Below are positions 52,817 to 62,613 of a stretch of DNA of 64,000 nt, piece by piece. Origin of the DNA: Hoeflea sp. GTDB lineage: Bacteria; Pseudomonadota; Alphaproteobacteria; Rhizobiales; Rhizobiaceae. The number at the start of each line of letters is the position of its first letter. Position 1 is the stretch's first letter. The notes under the pieces were generated by a model. The model was not told where the DNA came from and made no database searches. It saw only the letters and a list, made by a program, of their open reading frames with translations. Made by a program: the position numbers and the translations under genes. Where the stretch lies: assembly GCA_019084245.1 (NCBI GenBank), contig JAHRFE010000033.1, positions 62,001-126,000 of the forward strand, written 5' to 3'.

Positions 52817-54268
52817 TTATGCGACAGCCTTGTCGCCGCCCTGCTCGGGCCGCGGGCGGCGATCGCTGCCGCGACGGCTGCGGCGCGGCTTGGCGGGCTG
52901 ATCGCCATTCTGGTTGGCGCCGGCTGCCGCCGGATGGTGCCGGTTGGCCCCGGGCTTGCCGGCCTGCTGGCCTTCGCCCGGCGCACGGCCCTGGCCCGGC
53001 TTTCCGCCCCGGCCCTGGCCTTGAGCGGGCTTGCGGCCCTGGCCCTGCGGCTTGGCGCCTTGCGGGCGAGCGCCCTGGCGCGGACGCTGGGTGCGGTTGA
53101 GCGGCGCGAAATCGCCATCGGGATCGGCCAGCGCATCGACATAGGTGCCTTCCGGCGCCTTCTCGACCTGGATTTCCACCTTGAGCATCTTTTCGATGTC
53201 GCGCAGCAGCGAGCGTTCGTCCGGGGCACAGAAGGTCACGGCCGTGCCCGCAGCACCCGCACGCGCGGTGCGGCCGATGCGGTGGACATAGACTTCCGGA
53301 ACGTTGGGCAGTTCGTAATTGACCACCAGGCTCACGCCCGGCACGTCGATGCCGCGGGCGGCGATGTCGGTGGCGATCAGCACCGGCACGGTGCCGGCGC
53401 GGAAGCCTGCAAGGGCGCGCTCGCGCTGGCCCTGCGACTTGTTGCCGTGAATGGCGGCGGCCGAAATACCGTCGGCTTCAAGCCGCTTGGTGGCCTTGTC
53501 GGCGCCGCGCTTGGTGCGGGTGAACACGATCACGCGCTCGCCCTTGCGGTCGCGGATCAGGCTCGCCAGCGCGCCCATCTTGGCGGGCGTCTGCATGTGC
53601 ATGACGGTGTGGTCGACGCGGTCGGCGGTCTTCTTGGCGGGGATCACCGACACTTCGGTCGGGTTCTTGAGGTGACGCGAGGAGAGCTCGCGGATTTCCT
53701 TGGGCATGGTGGCCGAGAACAGCAGGGTCTGGCGATCCTGCGGGGTCATGGCAAGAATGCGCTTGATCGCCGGCATGAAGCCGATGTCGAGCATCTGGTC
53801 GGCCTCGTCAAGCACGACGACTTCAACTTCATTGAGCGACACGGCGCGCTGCTCGATGAGATCCATCAGGCGGCCCGGGGTGGCGATGAGAATGTCGACG
53901 CCGGAAGCCAGCGCCTTGATCTGCGGCTTGATCGACACGCCGCCAACCACGACCGTCGAGGTCAGGTGCAGCTTGCGGCCATAATCCTTGACGCTCCGGG
54001 CAATCTGGGAGGAGAGTTCGCGGGTCGGCGCCAGGATCAGCACACGGGCCTTCTTCGGCGCGGCTTTCTTGCCGGGCGCCATGCGGTGCAGGATCGGCAG
54101 CGCGAAGGCCGCGGTCTTGCCGGTGCCGGTTTGCGCGAGGCCGATCACGTCGCGGCCTTCAAGCACCAGCGGAATCGCCTGCACCTGGATCGGTGTCGGC
54201 GTGGTCAGGTTGAGACCGTCAAGCGTATCGAGAAGGGCCTTGGACAGGCCGAGTTCGGAAAAAGTCAT
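52817..54268 (-). CDS. DEAD-box RNA helicase, RhlE-like
   Basis: 483 residues. Q motif TPTPIQVQAIP, motif I AQTGTGKTAAFALPIL, motif II VLDEADQMLD, motif III FSATMP, motif V ATDIAARGIDVP, motif VI HRIGRTARAG. The C-terminal 100 residues are rich in Gly, Arg, Gln and Pro, as in RNA-binding tails. It may act in ribosome assembly or cold response. Confidence 0.94.
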   Translation of the reverse strand: MTFSELGLSKALLDTLDGLNLTTPTPIQVQAIPLVLEGRDVIGLAQTGTGKTAAFALPILHRMAPGKKAAPKKARVLILAPTRELSSQIARSVKDYGRKLHLTSTVVVGGVSIKPQIKALASGVDILIATPGRLMDLIEQRAVSLNEVEVVVLDEADQMLDIGFMPAIKRILAMTPQDRQTLLFSATMPKEIRELSSRHLKNPTEVSVIPAKKTADRVDHTVMHMQTPAKMGALASLIRDRKGERVIVFTRTKRGADKATKRLEADGISAAAIHGNKSQGQRERALAGFRAGTVPVLIATDIAARGIDVPGVSLVVNYELPNVPEVYVHRIGRTARAGAAGTAVTFCAPDERSLLRDIEKMLKVEIQVEKAPEGTYVDALADPDGDFAPLNRTQRPRQGARPQGAKPQGQGRKPAQGQGRGGKPGQGRAPGEGQQAGKPGANRHHPAAAGANQNGDQPAKPRRSRRGSDRRPRPEQGGDKAVA

Positions 54269-54704
54269 GGAATATCTTTCGAAGTTTTGGGCATACGTCG
54301 GGGGCGTGCGCCTCAGCGCCGCCAATCGCGGATCATGCCCGATCACAAATGGTCCCCTGGCTGCGGACGAACCGCAATCGGGGGAGTTCGGGTTGGGCGC
54401 ATCGCCGCTGGCCGACGCGAAAATTCAAGGGTGGACGTCAGGGGAAGTCAGAACACGCTAATCAACGAAGACGCGTGCAGCGGCCGATTGGCCCCTATCC
54501 AGTTGCCGTCCTTAGGCCTGATAATTGCGGCCTTGTCAAGGCGGAAGGACCATTTCCTGCCGCAGCGCAGCAAACAGGCTTAACGTCGTGACCGGCAGCC
54601 GCGCCAAGCAACTCGCTCCCGATTGTGGTGCAAGACCCGACCTGCGCCGCAAACCGTCGTATTTTCAGATTGCTATCCCGTGTGCCGCGAAATAATCTCA
54701 GGCG
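54269..54704. other. Intergenic region before the B12 riboswitch
   Basis: About 435 bases between the helicase start and the riboswitch. No credible gene or RNA recognised. It must hold the promoters of both divergent units, but no clear -35/-10 pair stood out. Confidence 0.5.
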
Positions 54705-54890
54705 GTTCGGGTTCCATGAAGACCAAGCCTTCGGGATTAAAGGGGAACACGGTAGGGATGACCTGAAAAAGGGCCCGATCCGTGGCTGCCCTCGCAACTG
54801 TGAGCGTGAGCCGCATCCATGATGCCACTGAGTCAGACCGGGAAGGCGGATGACGGTGATGAAGCGCGAGCCAGGAGACCTGCCCGGACT
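54705..54890 (+). promoter_or_regulatory. Cobalamin riboswitch
   Basis: Conserved elements in order: GGGGAACACGGT, CTCGCAACTGTGAGCG, GATGCCACTG, CGGGAAGGC, and the B12 box GCGCGAGCCAGGAGACCTGCC split at 54864-54884 (21 bases, core GAGCCAGGAGACC). It lies 67 bases before a CbiM-like gene, which should be repressed when B12 is ample. Boundaries are approximate. Confidence 0.93.
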
Positions 54891-54956
54891 ATGGCAGCCG
54901 CAGTCGCGGCGTCCAACTCCAACCTCTTGCACGATGGGTGCAGAAAGGGCTTTGAC

Positions 54957-55640
54957 ATGCATATTGAACCTGGCGTCGTCGACGGCGCGAAAATTGTCCT
55001 GAGCTACGCAACGGCTGCCGCTGCTGCCGGACTTACCCTGAAGATGTCGATGGACACGATCACCAAGGACGGCGGCGTTGCGGCGCTGGCGACCCGTTCG
55101 GTGTTCACCACCATGCTGGTGTTTATCTTTTTCGAGGTGTTTCCGCACCACGCCGTCGGCGTCTCGGAAGTCCACCTGATCCTTGGCTCGACGCTCTATC
55201 TCTTGTTTGGCGCCGGTCCCGCCGCGATCGGCCTAGCCTTGGGACTTCTCGCGCAGGGCGTATTCTTCGCGCCTTTCGACCTGCCGCAATACGGCATGAA
55301 CGTCACCACGCTGCTGGTGCCGCTCTACGCCATGTCGCTGATCGCCAAGCGGATCATCCCCGCAGGCACAGCCTACAAGGACGTCTCCTACAAGCAGGCC
55401 CTGGCGCTGTCGACCAGCTACCAGGGCGGCATCGTCATGTGGGTCGGGTTCTGGGCGCTCTACGGCCATGGCTTCGGCGCCGAGAACCTGGCGCAGATCG
55501 CCGCCTTCGGCGCGGCCTACATGCTGGTTATCCTGCTTGAGCCGCTGGTCGATCTCGGCGTCCTGGCCATCGCCAAGACCATGCACCGCCTCGACGGCAC
55601 CCCGCTGGTCAGCAACAGGCTGTATGGCCACGCCGCCTGA
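54957..55640 (+). CDS. CbiM-like cobalt transport permease, solo
   Basis: 227 residues with about six helices. The N-terminus MHIEPGVVDGAK keeps the conserved His2 used for metal binding in CbiM proteins. No CbiN, CbiQ or CbiO gene follows, only a terminator. Control by the B12 riboswitch supports cobalt uptake. AAAGGG precedes the ATG; an upstream open frame through the riboswitch is not coding. Confidence 0.82.
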   Translation: MHIEPGVVDGAKIVLSYATAAAAAGLTLKMSMDTITKDGGVAALATRSVFTTMLVFIFFEVFPHHAVGVSEVHLILGSTLYLLFGAGPAAIGLALGLLAQGVFFAPFDLPQYGMNVTTLLVPLYAMSLIAKRIIPAGTAYKDVSYKQALALSTSYQGGIVMWVGFWALYGHGFGAENLAQIAAFGAAYMLVILLEPLVDLGVLAIAKTMHRLDGTPLVSNRLYGHAA

Positions 55641-55668
55641 GCGACGTCCGTTATCTCGCAATGACAGA

Positions 55669-55701
55669 CGCCGCGTGATCATCATCACGCGGCGTTTTTT
55701 T
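55669..55701 (+). terminator. Rho-independent terminator of the CbiM-like gene
   Basis: CGCCGCGTGAT (55669-55679) pairs perfectly with ATCACGCGGCG (55684-55694) and is followed by seven T. The strongest terminator in the window. Confidence 0.92.
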
Positions 55702-55795
55702 GTGGTGCAGGATCTCACGCGCCGTCAGATAGATCTGGAGATGCAGCCACGGCGTGGATAGCATTGCGCCAGGCGATTTGAGAGGGGAAAACCAG

Positions 55796-56770
55796 ATGAA
55801 CATCGAGATGATCCGTGCGGCAAATGACCGGCTTGAGGGCCATGTCCGGCGCACGCCATTGCTGAACTCCCCGTTCCTCGACGAGATCGCCGGACGTCGG
55901 GTCTGGGTCAAGCCCGAATGCCTGCAGCACACCGGCAGTTTCAAGTTCCGCGGCGGCTGGTCGGCGGTCTCGGCGATGGACGCTGACGTCCGGAAGCATG
56001 GGGTGCTGGCCTTCTCAAGCGGCAATCATGCGCAGGGCGTGGCGCTGGCAGCAAGCCGGCATGGCGTGCCCGCAGTCATCATCATGCCGTCCGACGCCCC
56101 GCAGATGAAGATCGACAACACGAGGGCCTTGGGCGCCGAAGTGGTGCTCTATGATCGCGCGACCGAGGATCGCGATGCGATCAGCGCGGGCATCCTGGCC
56201 GAGCGCCGTCTGACGCTGATCAAGCCCTTTGACGATGCAATGGTGATTGCAGGCCAGGGCACATGCGGGCTGGAAATCGCCGAACAGGCCCGGGAGGAAG
56301 GCATCGGCCATGCCGATGTGCTCGTCTGCTGCGGCGGCGGTGGATTTGCCTCCGGCATCGCGCTGGCGCTCGAGTCCGATGCGCCTGGCCTGCGGGTCCG
56401 CCCGGCGGAGCCCGAAGGCTTTGACGACATGGCCCGCAGCCTCGCCTCAGGGGCAATCGAGCGCAACGACCGCCAGTCCGGCTCGCTCTGCGACGCCATC
56501 CTGACCCCGCAACCCGGCGCCATGACATTCCCGATCCTGTCGCGGCTTGCCGGTCCCGGGCTGGTGGTCACAGAGGATGAGGCGATGCACGCCGTGGCGC
56601 TTGCCTTCTCCCGGCTCAAGCTGGTGGCCGAACCCGGCGGCGCCGTGGCGCTCGCGGCAGCGCTTTTTCATTCGGGCGAGATCGAAGGCGAGGATGTGAT
56701 CGTCACCATCTCCGGCGGCAATGTCGATGCCGATGTGTTTCGCCAGGCGCTGGAGCGGTTTGGCGGCTGA
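55796..56770 (+). CDS. Threonine/serine dehydratase, PLP type
   Basis: 324 residues of the fold-type II PLP family. Lys50 in HTGSFKFRG should hold PLP, SSGNHAQGVALAA follows, and CCGGGGFASG is the phosphate loop. No C-terminal ACT domain, so it is the short, catabolic or serine-racemase-like form. ATG 55796 has GAGGGG upstream. It converts L-threonine or L-serine to an oxoacid and ammonia. Confidence 0.9.
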   Translation: MNIEMIRAANDRLEGHVRRTPLLNSPFLDEIAGRRVWVKPECLQHTGSFKFRGGWSAVSAMDADVRKHGVLAFSSGNHAQGVALAASRHGVPAVIIMPSDAPQMKIDNTRALGAEVVLYDRATEDRDAISAGILAERRLTLIKPFDDAMVIAGQGTCGLEIAEQAREEGIGHADVLVCCGGGGFASGIALALESDAPGLRVRPAEPEGFDDMARSLASGAIERNDRQSGSLCDAILTPQPGAMTFPILSRLAGPGLVVTEDEAMHAVALAFSRLKLVAEPGGAVALAAALFHSGEIEGEDVIVTISGGNVDADVFRQALERFGG

Positions 56771-56803
56771 CCAGCTTCGCTGGCTCCTGATCCGGGCACC
56801 CGC

Positions 56804-57703
56804 CTACCCCAGCACAACGCCCTCATCCTTGGCCTTGTGGCCGGGTTCGACATGGATGATGACCTGCACGCCGTCCACCGCCTGCTTGAGTGCGGTTTCG
56901 AGCCGGTCGCAGATCCGGTGTGATTCTTCCACGCTCATGCGGCCGTCCACCACCAGGTGGAACTCAACGAAGGACACCCGCCCGGCCATCCGGGTGCGGA
57001 TGTCATGGGCCTCGATGGCGCCGTTGGCCTCGGCCCTGATGATGTCCTGGATGCGGCTCTCATCGGCCGGATCGATCGCCCGGTCCATCAGCCCGTCAAC
57101 GGAGGAGGCGATCACCTTCCAGCCCTGCCACAGCACGTTGCAGGCGACGATCAGCGCCAGCAGCGGATCGAGCCGCGGCTGGTCGAAGGCGAGCGCCAGG
57201 CCGAGGCCGGCGATCACGCCCACCGAGGTGACCACATCCGACAGGATATGGTTTCCATCAGCCTGCAGCGCCGGCGACCGGTACCGGCGGCCAAAGCGCA
57301 GCAGCACCATGGCCCAGATCGCATTGATAATCGCCGCCGAGCCGTTGATCGCAAGGCCGAGCCCCGGCGCCTCGATGCGCTTGGGCTCCAGCAGCCCGCC
57401 CACCGCCTCGTTGACGATCAAGAGGGCGGCCACCACGATCAGCACGCCTTCGAGAACGGCGGAAAAATACTCCGCCTTGTGATGTCCGTAGGGGTGCCCG
57501 GTATCGGCGGGTTTCTGCGCATAGCCGATGGCGAAGAAGGCAGCGAGCGCGGCAATCACGTTGACGATGGATTCGAGCGCGTCGGAATAGAGCGCGATCG
57601 AACCGGTCACATGCCAGGCGACGAATTTCAGCCCCATCACGCCGAAGGCCAGCGGGATTGACCAGAAGGCCAGCCGGCGGACGATTTTGGAAGCCTGCGG
57701 CAC
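56804..57703 (-). CDS. Cation diffusion facilitator transporter
   Basis: 299 residues: six helices plus a C-terminal cytosolic domain (about 215-295). Metal-site residues appear in LYSDALESIVN and the later GNHILSDVVTS. The start is a GTG (57703) four bases past the cytochrome stop, with AGGA upstream; the longer frame overlaps cytochrome. It probably exports zinc, iron or manganese. Cotranscribed with trpE(G). Confidence 0.9.
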   Translation of the reverse strand: MPQASKIVRRLAFWSIPLAFGVMGLKFVAWHVTGSIALYSDALESIVNVIAALAAFFAIGYAQKPADTGHPYGHHKAEYFSAVLEGVLIVVAALLIVNEAVGGLLEPKRIEAPGLGLAINGSAAIINAIWAMVLLRFGRRYRSPALQADGNHILSDVVTSVGVIAGLGLALAFDQPRLDPLLALIVACNVLWQGWKVIASSVDGLMDRAIDPADESRIQDIIRAEANGAIEAHDIRTRMAGRVSFVEFHLVVDGRMSVEESHRICDRLETALKQAVDGVQVIIHVEPGHKAKDEGVVLG

Positions 57704-57707
57704 CGGC

Positions 57708-58067
57708 CTATTCCTGCAGGAAGGCGATGTAGGCGATGATCGCGTCAACCTGTTCCGGCGTGGCGATGAATTCGGGCATGTCGGGATGGCCGGAATAGAT
57801 CCGGCCGTCGGCAAAGGCCTCCTCCAGCGCATCCATCGGGAAGCTGTCGGTCAGATTGCGGAACGGCGGCGCCTCCTGATGCGGGCTGGCATCGGCCGCG
57901 CCGACCCCGTGGCAGGAGCCGCAATTGGTCTCGACCAGCTGCCGGCCCTGGTCAAGCGCCTCATCCGTCTGCGCCCAGGCCGGCGCAATGCTGACCGACA
58001 GGCTGAGCACCAGGCTGGCCAGCAGTGCGGGTATTGAAACCGTATGCCTCTTGAGGATCTGTGTCAT
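57708..58067 (-). CDS. Small class I cytochrome c
   Basis: 119 residues with a signal peptide of about 32 residues (ending APAWA). The heme site is CGSCH, and an axial Met is likely in GHPDMPEF. It should be periplasmic. Its ATG overlaps the trpE(G) stop by four bases (ATGA), which is unusual company. Confidence 0.92.
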   Translation of the reverse strand: MTQILKRHTVSIPALLASLVLSLSVSIAPAWAQTDEALDQGRQLVETNCGSCHGVGAADASPHQEAPPFRNLTDSFPMDALEEAFADGRIYSGHPDMPEFIATPEQVDAIIAYIAFLQE

Positions 58068-60253
58068 GCCGCTTCCACCTTTTTCCGAAGCGCCATATGC
58101 GCCACCACATTCTCGATCATCCGCATGCCCGCATCCTGACCGAGCGTCATGATCGACTCGGGATGAAACTGCACCGCCGCAACCGGCAGGCTCTCATGCT
58201 CGATCGCCATGATAACCCCGTCGTCGGTCTCAGCGGTAACACGAAATTCCTTGGGCATGGTGGCATAGTCGGCAAAGATCGAATGGTAGCGGCCGACCGT
58301 AACCTCCTTGGCAAGACCCGAGAAGATGATGCCGTTGGGCGACACCCGGATCCGCGACGGCTTGCCGTGCACCGGCACCGCCAGCTCCCGCAAGGATCCG
58401 CCAAAACTTTCCGCCAGCGCCTGCAGGCCGAGGCAGACGCCGAACACCGGCAGCTCGCGGGCGCGGATCTTCTTGATGGTGGCGGCGCAGTCGAAGTCCT
58501 TCGGACTGCCCGGCCCCGGGGACAGCACCACCAGGTCAGGCGCGATACGATCGAAGACATCATCAGCCACCGGCGAGCGGACGGTGGTGACCTTGGCCCC
58601 GGTCTGGCGGAAATAATTGGCGAGCGTATGAACGAAGGAATCCTCGTGATCGACCAGCAGGATCGAGACCCCCTCGCCCACCTTCGCGGTCACCCGTCCG
58701 GCGGAACCGGCATTGCCGAGCCGCGCGTCGCGGATCGCCGAGAGCATCGCCGAGGCCTTGAGTTCGGTTTCGGCCTCTTCCTCTTCGGGGTTTGAATCAA
58801 ACAGCAGCGTGGCACCGGCGCGGACCTCGGCGATGCCGTCCTTGATCCGGATCGTCCTGAGCGTCAGACCGGTGTTCATGTCGCCGTTGAAGCCGACCAT
58901 GCCGACCGCCCCGCCATACCAGGCGCGCGGGCTCTTCTCGTTGTTTTCGAGAAACCGCATCGCCCAGAGTTTTGGCGCGCCGGTGACGGTGACTGCCCAG
59001 GCGTGGCTCAAGAACCCGTCGAATGCGTCCATGCCGTCGCGTAAGCGCCCCTCGATATGATCGACCGTGTGGATGAGTCGCGAATACATCTCGATCTGGC
59101 GGCGGCCGATCACCTTGACCGATCCGGGTTCGCACACCCGGCTCTTGTCGTTGCGGTCGACATCCGAACACATCGTCAGTTCGGATTCGTCCTTCTTCGA
59201 ATTCAGCAGCTTGAGGATCTGCTCGGAATCGGAAATCGCGTCGTCGCCGCGCTTGATGGTGCCGGAAATCGGGCAGGTCTCGATCCGCCGTCCATTGACG
59301 CGCACGAACATCTCAGGCGAGGCGCCGACGAGATATTCCTGCTGCCCCAGATTGATGAAGAACGAATAGGGCGACGGGTTGATGGCTTTGAGCCGCCGGC
59401 TGATCTCGGAGGGACGCGCCTCGCAACGCTCGAAGAAGGTCTGCCCCGGCACCACCTCGAACAGGTCGCCGCGCTTGAAGCTTTCCTTGGCGCGCTTGAC
59501 GAGTTCGGCATATTCGCCCGGTGAGTGGTCGCCGCGCGGTGGAACCCGGTCGGAAGGCTGGAACGGCTCCGGCGCAATGTCCGCGTCGCGGCCTTCGGTG
59601 GTCACACCGTCAAGCGCGAAATCATAGCGGTCGATCCAGGCCTTGGCGGCATGGTGGTCGACCACCAGGATCTCGTCCGGCATGAACAGCAGCAGGTCGC
59701 GCTGGTCCTGCGCGCGGGTGAGTTTCGGCGGCACGGCATCGAACTGGAACGCCAGATCGTAGCCGAAGGCGCCGTAGAACCCGATATTCCCGTCTTCCTC
59801 GGAGTGGAACTGGTCGACAATGACCCTGAGCACCGAAAACACCGTCGGCGCCCGCGACCGCTCCTCCTCGGAGAAGATCCGGTCCGGTTCCGCGATGTCG
59901 ATCTCGATGCGGCGTGCTTCGCGCGACGAGACCGCAAACTCCGCATGGCCCGTGAGGCGCTTCTCAAGAATGGACAGCAGCGCTTCGCCCCGGCCGTTGT
60001 ACGCCTCGATGGTCAGGCGGCGGCCTTGCGAGGAGATCCCCAGCGGCGGATCGACCACGGCCGTGTCCCAGCGGGTATAGCGGCCCGGATATTCATAATT
60101 CGATGAAAACACCGCCCCGCGCCGGCTGTCGAGCGCATCGACGTAATCCGAGACCGCGTCCGCATAAGGGGTTTCGCGCCGCCGCCGGGTTACCAAAACA
60201 CCGCCACGCGTGACATACTGCGCTGCGCCGTCCGAAAGTACAGTCGTGCCCAT
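58064..60253 (-). CDS. trpE(G): Fused anthranilate synthase TrpE(G)
   Basis: Converts chorismate to anthranilate for tryptophan. The 729-residue fusion matches the rhizobial size. The TrpE part (to about 515) has [28 protein letters not shown] and [12 protein letters not shown]. The TrpG part (about 530-720) has the amidotransferase Cys in [13 protein letters not shown] and the HPESIM triad segment. ATG 60253 has CGGAGC upstream. It is controlled by trpL attenuation. Confidence 0.97.
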   Translation of the reverse strand: MGTTVLSDGAAQYVTRGGVLVTRRRRETPYADAVSDYVDALDSRRGAVFSSNYEYPGRYTRWDTAVVDPPLGISSQGRRLTIEAYNGRGEALLSILEKRLTGHAEFAVSSREARRIEIDIAEPDRIFSEEERSRAPTVFSVLRVIVDQFHSEEDGNIGFYGAFGYDLAFQFDAVPPKLTRAQDQRDLLLFMPDEILVVDHHAAKAWIDRYDFALDGVTTEGRDADIAPEPFQPSDRVPPRGDHSPGEYAELVKRAKESFKRGDLFEVVPGQTFFERCEARPSEISRRLKAINPSPYSFFINLGQQEYLVGASPEMFVRVNGRRIETCPISGTIKRGDDAISDSEQILKLLNSKKDESELTMCSDVDRNDKSRVCEPGSVKVIGRRQIEMYSRLIHTVDHIEGRLRDGMDAFDGFLSHAWAVTVTGAPKLWAMRFLENNEKSPRAWYGGAVGMVGFNGDMNTGLTLRTIRIKDGIAEVRAGATLLFDSNPEEEEAETELKASAMLSAIRDARLGNAGSAGRVTAKVGEGVSILLVDHEDSFVHTLANYFRQTGAKVTTVRSPVADDVFDRIAPDLVVLSPGPGSPKDFDCAATIKKIRARELPVFGVCLGLQALAESFGGSLRELAVPVHGKPSRIRVSPNGIIFSGLAKEVTVGRYHSIFADYATMPKEFRVTAETDDGVIMAIEHESLPVAAVQFHPESIMTLGQDAGMRMIENVVAHMALRKKVEAA

Positions 60254-60300
60254 TTCAAAGCTCCGTTTGAACCGTTCCGGTGTCCAATTGTCCGGCGGGC

Positions 60301-60341
60301 AAACAAAAAAGCCGCCGGACCTTTTCGGTCCCGGGCGGCTT
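60301..60341 (-). terminator. Attenuator terminator of the trp operon
   Basis: On the minus strand AAGCCGCC (60341-60334) pairs with GGCGGCTT (60316-60309), extended by GGACC/GGTCC and followed by TTTTTTG. It lies 36 bases past the trpL stop. Confidence 0.9.
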
Positions 60342-60376
60342 GTTGATCTTAAACGCACACGCGTGGTCAAGGCCGC

Positions 60377-60424
60377 CTAGGAGCGGACCCACCACCAATT
60401 GTTCTGTGCTGCGTGCATCGTCAT
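60377..60424 (-). CDS. trpL: trp leader peptide
   Basis: 15 codons, MTMHAAQNNWWWVRS, with three consecutive Trp codons. Stalling here under tryptophan shortage prevents the downstream terminator from forming. A second Met is at 60418. The message probably starts at the first AUG, as reported for trpL of Sinorhizobium meliloti. Confidence 0.93.
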   Translation of the reverse strand: MTMHAAQNNWWWVRS

Positions 60425-60430
60425 GACAAA

Positions 60431-60459
60431 CCCATAGCGCAGGCGGGGTGTCGCTTCAA
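60431..60459 (-). promoter_or_regulatory. trpL promoter
   Basis: Minus-strand TTGAAG (60459-60454) and TATGGG (60436-60431) are 17 bases apart, so the start would be at or next to the trpL ATG. The rest of the 359-base gap up to the Rnk gene holds nothing recognised. Confidence 0.55.
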
Positions 60460-60783
60460 GTGGGATGACGGGGGCCGGCAGTCTCATGGACGGACCAGCA
60501 GTAACGGGCGCCTTGACATCGGCGCGGGCTTATCCCACATTTTGGTGATGAAGATGTACCGAACCCACATTGCTCGTTTTTTCAGGGCCTTTCCCATCGC
60601 GGAAATCTGACCCTCGGTTCGGCCGTTAACGCCCCGGACCGCGGGGACAGTCATGCGAACATAAAGACCTGCCAACCGGCATTTCGAATAATCCGCATCT
60701 GACGGCGTTAAATCCAGAAAATCACCTTTCACCTGCACCCGTTCCGCCCCCGGCCGGGACAGCACGACGACGTGGACTCCCCA

Positions 60784-61200
60784 ATGCAACAGACCGCCCG
60801 GCGCAAGCCCAGAATCACGATTTGCGAAAGCGACTACAATCGCCTGAGCAACATAGCCGCCGCTTTCGCGCAGCGCAGCCCCGAGATCGCAGCAAACCTC
60901 AGCGCGGAAATCGACCGCGCCCGTATCGTCAGCGACACATCCCTGGATACCGCGATTGTCCGCATGGGATCAGCTGTGACCTACACGGTCGACGGCAATC
61001 CGGAAAAGACGGTGACGCTGGTCTATCCGGGAGATGCCGACATCGAAGCGGGGCGCATCTCGATCACCACGCCTGTCGGCACGGCCTTGATCGGCCTGAA
61101 AGCCGGCCAGTCCATCAGTTTTGCGGCGCGCACCGGCAAGATCCACGATCTGACCGTGGTCCAAGTCATGCAAGCCAGACAGCCCGCTGCAGCGCAATGA
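60784..61200 (+). CDS. rnk: Rnk-like GreA/GreB-family regulator
   Basis: 138 residues. The N-terminal part (KPRITICESDYNRLSNIA) is the short Rnk coiled region, and the C-terminal half (MGSAVTYTVDGNPEKTVTLV, then STPVG-like ITTPVGTALIGLKAG) is the GreA/GreB C-terminal fold. Rnk proteins bind RNA polymerase and lack the catalytic coiled-coil tip. ATG 60784 was chosen over GTG 60772. Confidence 0.88.
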   Translation: MQQTARRKPRITICESDYNRLSNIAAAFAQRSPEIAANLSAEIDRARIVSDTSLDTAIVRMGSAVTYTVDGNPEKTVTLVYPGDADIEAGRISITTPVGTALIGLKAGQSISFAARTGKIHDLTVVQVMQARQPAAAQ

Positions 61201-61259
61201 CCGAATGGCGGTTGGGGTTTTCACATCCGGTGGGAGTGTTTCTCCTGACAGGGTCCACT

Positions 61260-61290
61260 CCCCTGCATCGGATGAATTCCGGTGCAGGGG
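61260..61290 (+). terminator. Stem-loop between the two Rnk-like genes
   Basis: CCCCTGCATCGG (61260-61271) pairs with CCGGTGCAGGGG (61279-61290) with one mismatch, 7-base loop. It may end the first gene or affect the second. Confidence 0.45.
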
Positions 61291-61350
61291 CGAGTGTTCT
61301 CCCTGACCCATCACGCGCGCCCTCAGAGCCGGCGCGCCCGGAGTTCCGCC

Positions 61351-61848
61351 ATGTGGAAAAATCAGACATGCACATTGACCAGCAAGGATTTTGCAATCCT
61401 TGAAACGATGTATGACCGTCGGCAGACGCTGGCCGATCCGGTTCGTCAGATCCTCAAGCACAAGCTCGACATTGCAGTCGTGGTGTTCTGCGAGGACATC
61501 GACGCCAGTCTCGTGACCCTGAACACGCGCCTGCGCTACCGCATCAGTGACACGCCATCTCAATCCGCCATCATCACGCAACGGCCGATGGAGGGGATGG
61601 TGGGCCAATGCCTGTCGTTGCAGACCGTGCGCGGGCTGGCCTGCCTCGGCTTGAGCGAGGCGGCAAGCATTTCACTTCCCCGTCAGGACAGCGCCGTACC
61701 GGACCGCCTCGTGATCGAGGCAATCCTGTTCCAGCCCGAGGCCGCGCGGCGGGACCGCCTGAACCAGGACCTGGCGCGCCGTTCACTGAGGCTTGTGCAC
61801 TCAGCCGATGTCGACATTGACCCGCCGCCAGACCGCTTCCGAAAATGA
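61351..61848 (+). CDS. Second Rnk/GreA-like protein, diverged
   Basis: 165 residues, with TLTSKDFAILETMYDRRQ and VTLNTRLRYRI echoing the upstream Rnk protein, but the C-terminal part (SLQTVRGLACLGLSEAASI) is changed and a 45-residue tail added. Probably a diverged copy of the neighbour. GGAG precedes ATG 61351. Its last 48 bases overlap the convergent DUF1206 gene. Confidence 0.7.
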   Translation: MWKNQTCTLTSKDFAILETMYDRRQTLADPVRQILKHKLDIAVVVFCEDIDASLVTLNTRLRYRISDTPSQSAIITQRPMEGMVGQCLSLQTVRGLACLGLSEAASISLPRQDSAVPDRLVIEAILFQPEAARRDRLNQDLARRSLRLVHSADVDIDPPPDRFRK

Positions 61849-62613
61849 ATAGATCGAAAACAGCAGGAAGCCCACGCCGGTCGCGCCCAGCAGAAAGGAG
61901 CCGAACGGCAGTCCGGCGATGAAGCCGAGCGCATCCGAGAGGCTTGCATCCTCCTGCTGGCCTGCAAACCCGCGCCGGAGAAACAGGAAGGCGATGATCA
62001 GGAATATGACGCCGCGCGCGCACAATCCGCCGATCGCGGCAATGTCGATCCATTTCATGATGGCCTCGGACGCGTCGATATATTTGCGGTACTTGCGGGC
62101 GATGGCTTTCCAGATATGCGCCACGCCGACAATCACGAAGACGGAACCGATAATCAGCGACACCGGGCCGGCGCCGATGAAGGCGGCGGCGGTGCTGGCA
62201 AATCCGTCGCTGGAGCCGCCGCCAGAAGCGAGGTTCGCACCCCACCAGATCGAGAATGTGTAGAGCAGCAGAAACCCGTAGGTCGCAGCCGACCCGATGA
62301 GGCCTGAACGCACCGCCAGGCCCTTCGGGGTAAACCCGTGATCATCGGTATCGAACACGGCCTGGACAATGCGCCAGGAACAATAGCCGGCAAGACTGAT
62401 CATCAACAGCGGCGTCAGGATGGCGCTTGCGGTGGACTGGGTGATGAAGCGGACGGCATCTTCCGCGTCACCGCCGACGCCGGTGGTCAGCGCTGCGCTG
62501 AGGGCGAAGAAGGCCAGCAGCAGATACACCGCGCCGCGGGCGCCATAACCCAGCCGCGCGAAAGGCTTGAACCAGTCGCGCCACCCTGTCGGCGTGTTCG
62601 AAGCGATGCTCAT
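61801..62613 (-). CDS. DUF1206 membrane protein
   Basis: 270 residues with six helices in three internal repeats, each starting with an Arg-Gly-containing turn (FARLGYGARGAVYLLLAFFA, then AVRSGLIGSAATYGFLLLY, and GGLCARGVIFLIIAFL). This is the DUF1206 pattern. Function unknown. Coupled to the PAP2 gene by a four-base overlap. Confidence 0.88.
   Translation of the reverse strand: MSIASNTPTGWRDWFKPFARLGYGARGAVYLLLAFFALSAALTTGVGGDAEDAVRFITQSTASAILTPLLMISLAGYCSWRIVQAVFDTDDHGFTPKGLAVRSGLIGSAATYGFLLLYTFSIWWGANLASGGGSSDGFASTAAAFIGAGPVSLIIGSVFVIVGVAHIWKAIARKYRKYIDASEAIMKWIDIAAIGGLCARGVIFLIIAFLFLRRGFAGQQEDASLSDALGFIAGLPFGSFLLGATGVGFLLFSIYSFSEAVWRRVNVDIG

Noticed and set aside
54819-54956. Extension of the CbiM-like gene to an upstream ATG
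   Set aside because: It would translate the B12 riboswitch; the start at 54957 begins the conserved MHI segment and has a ribosome site.
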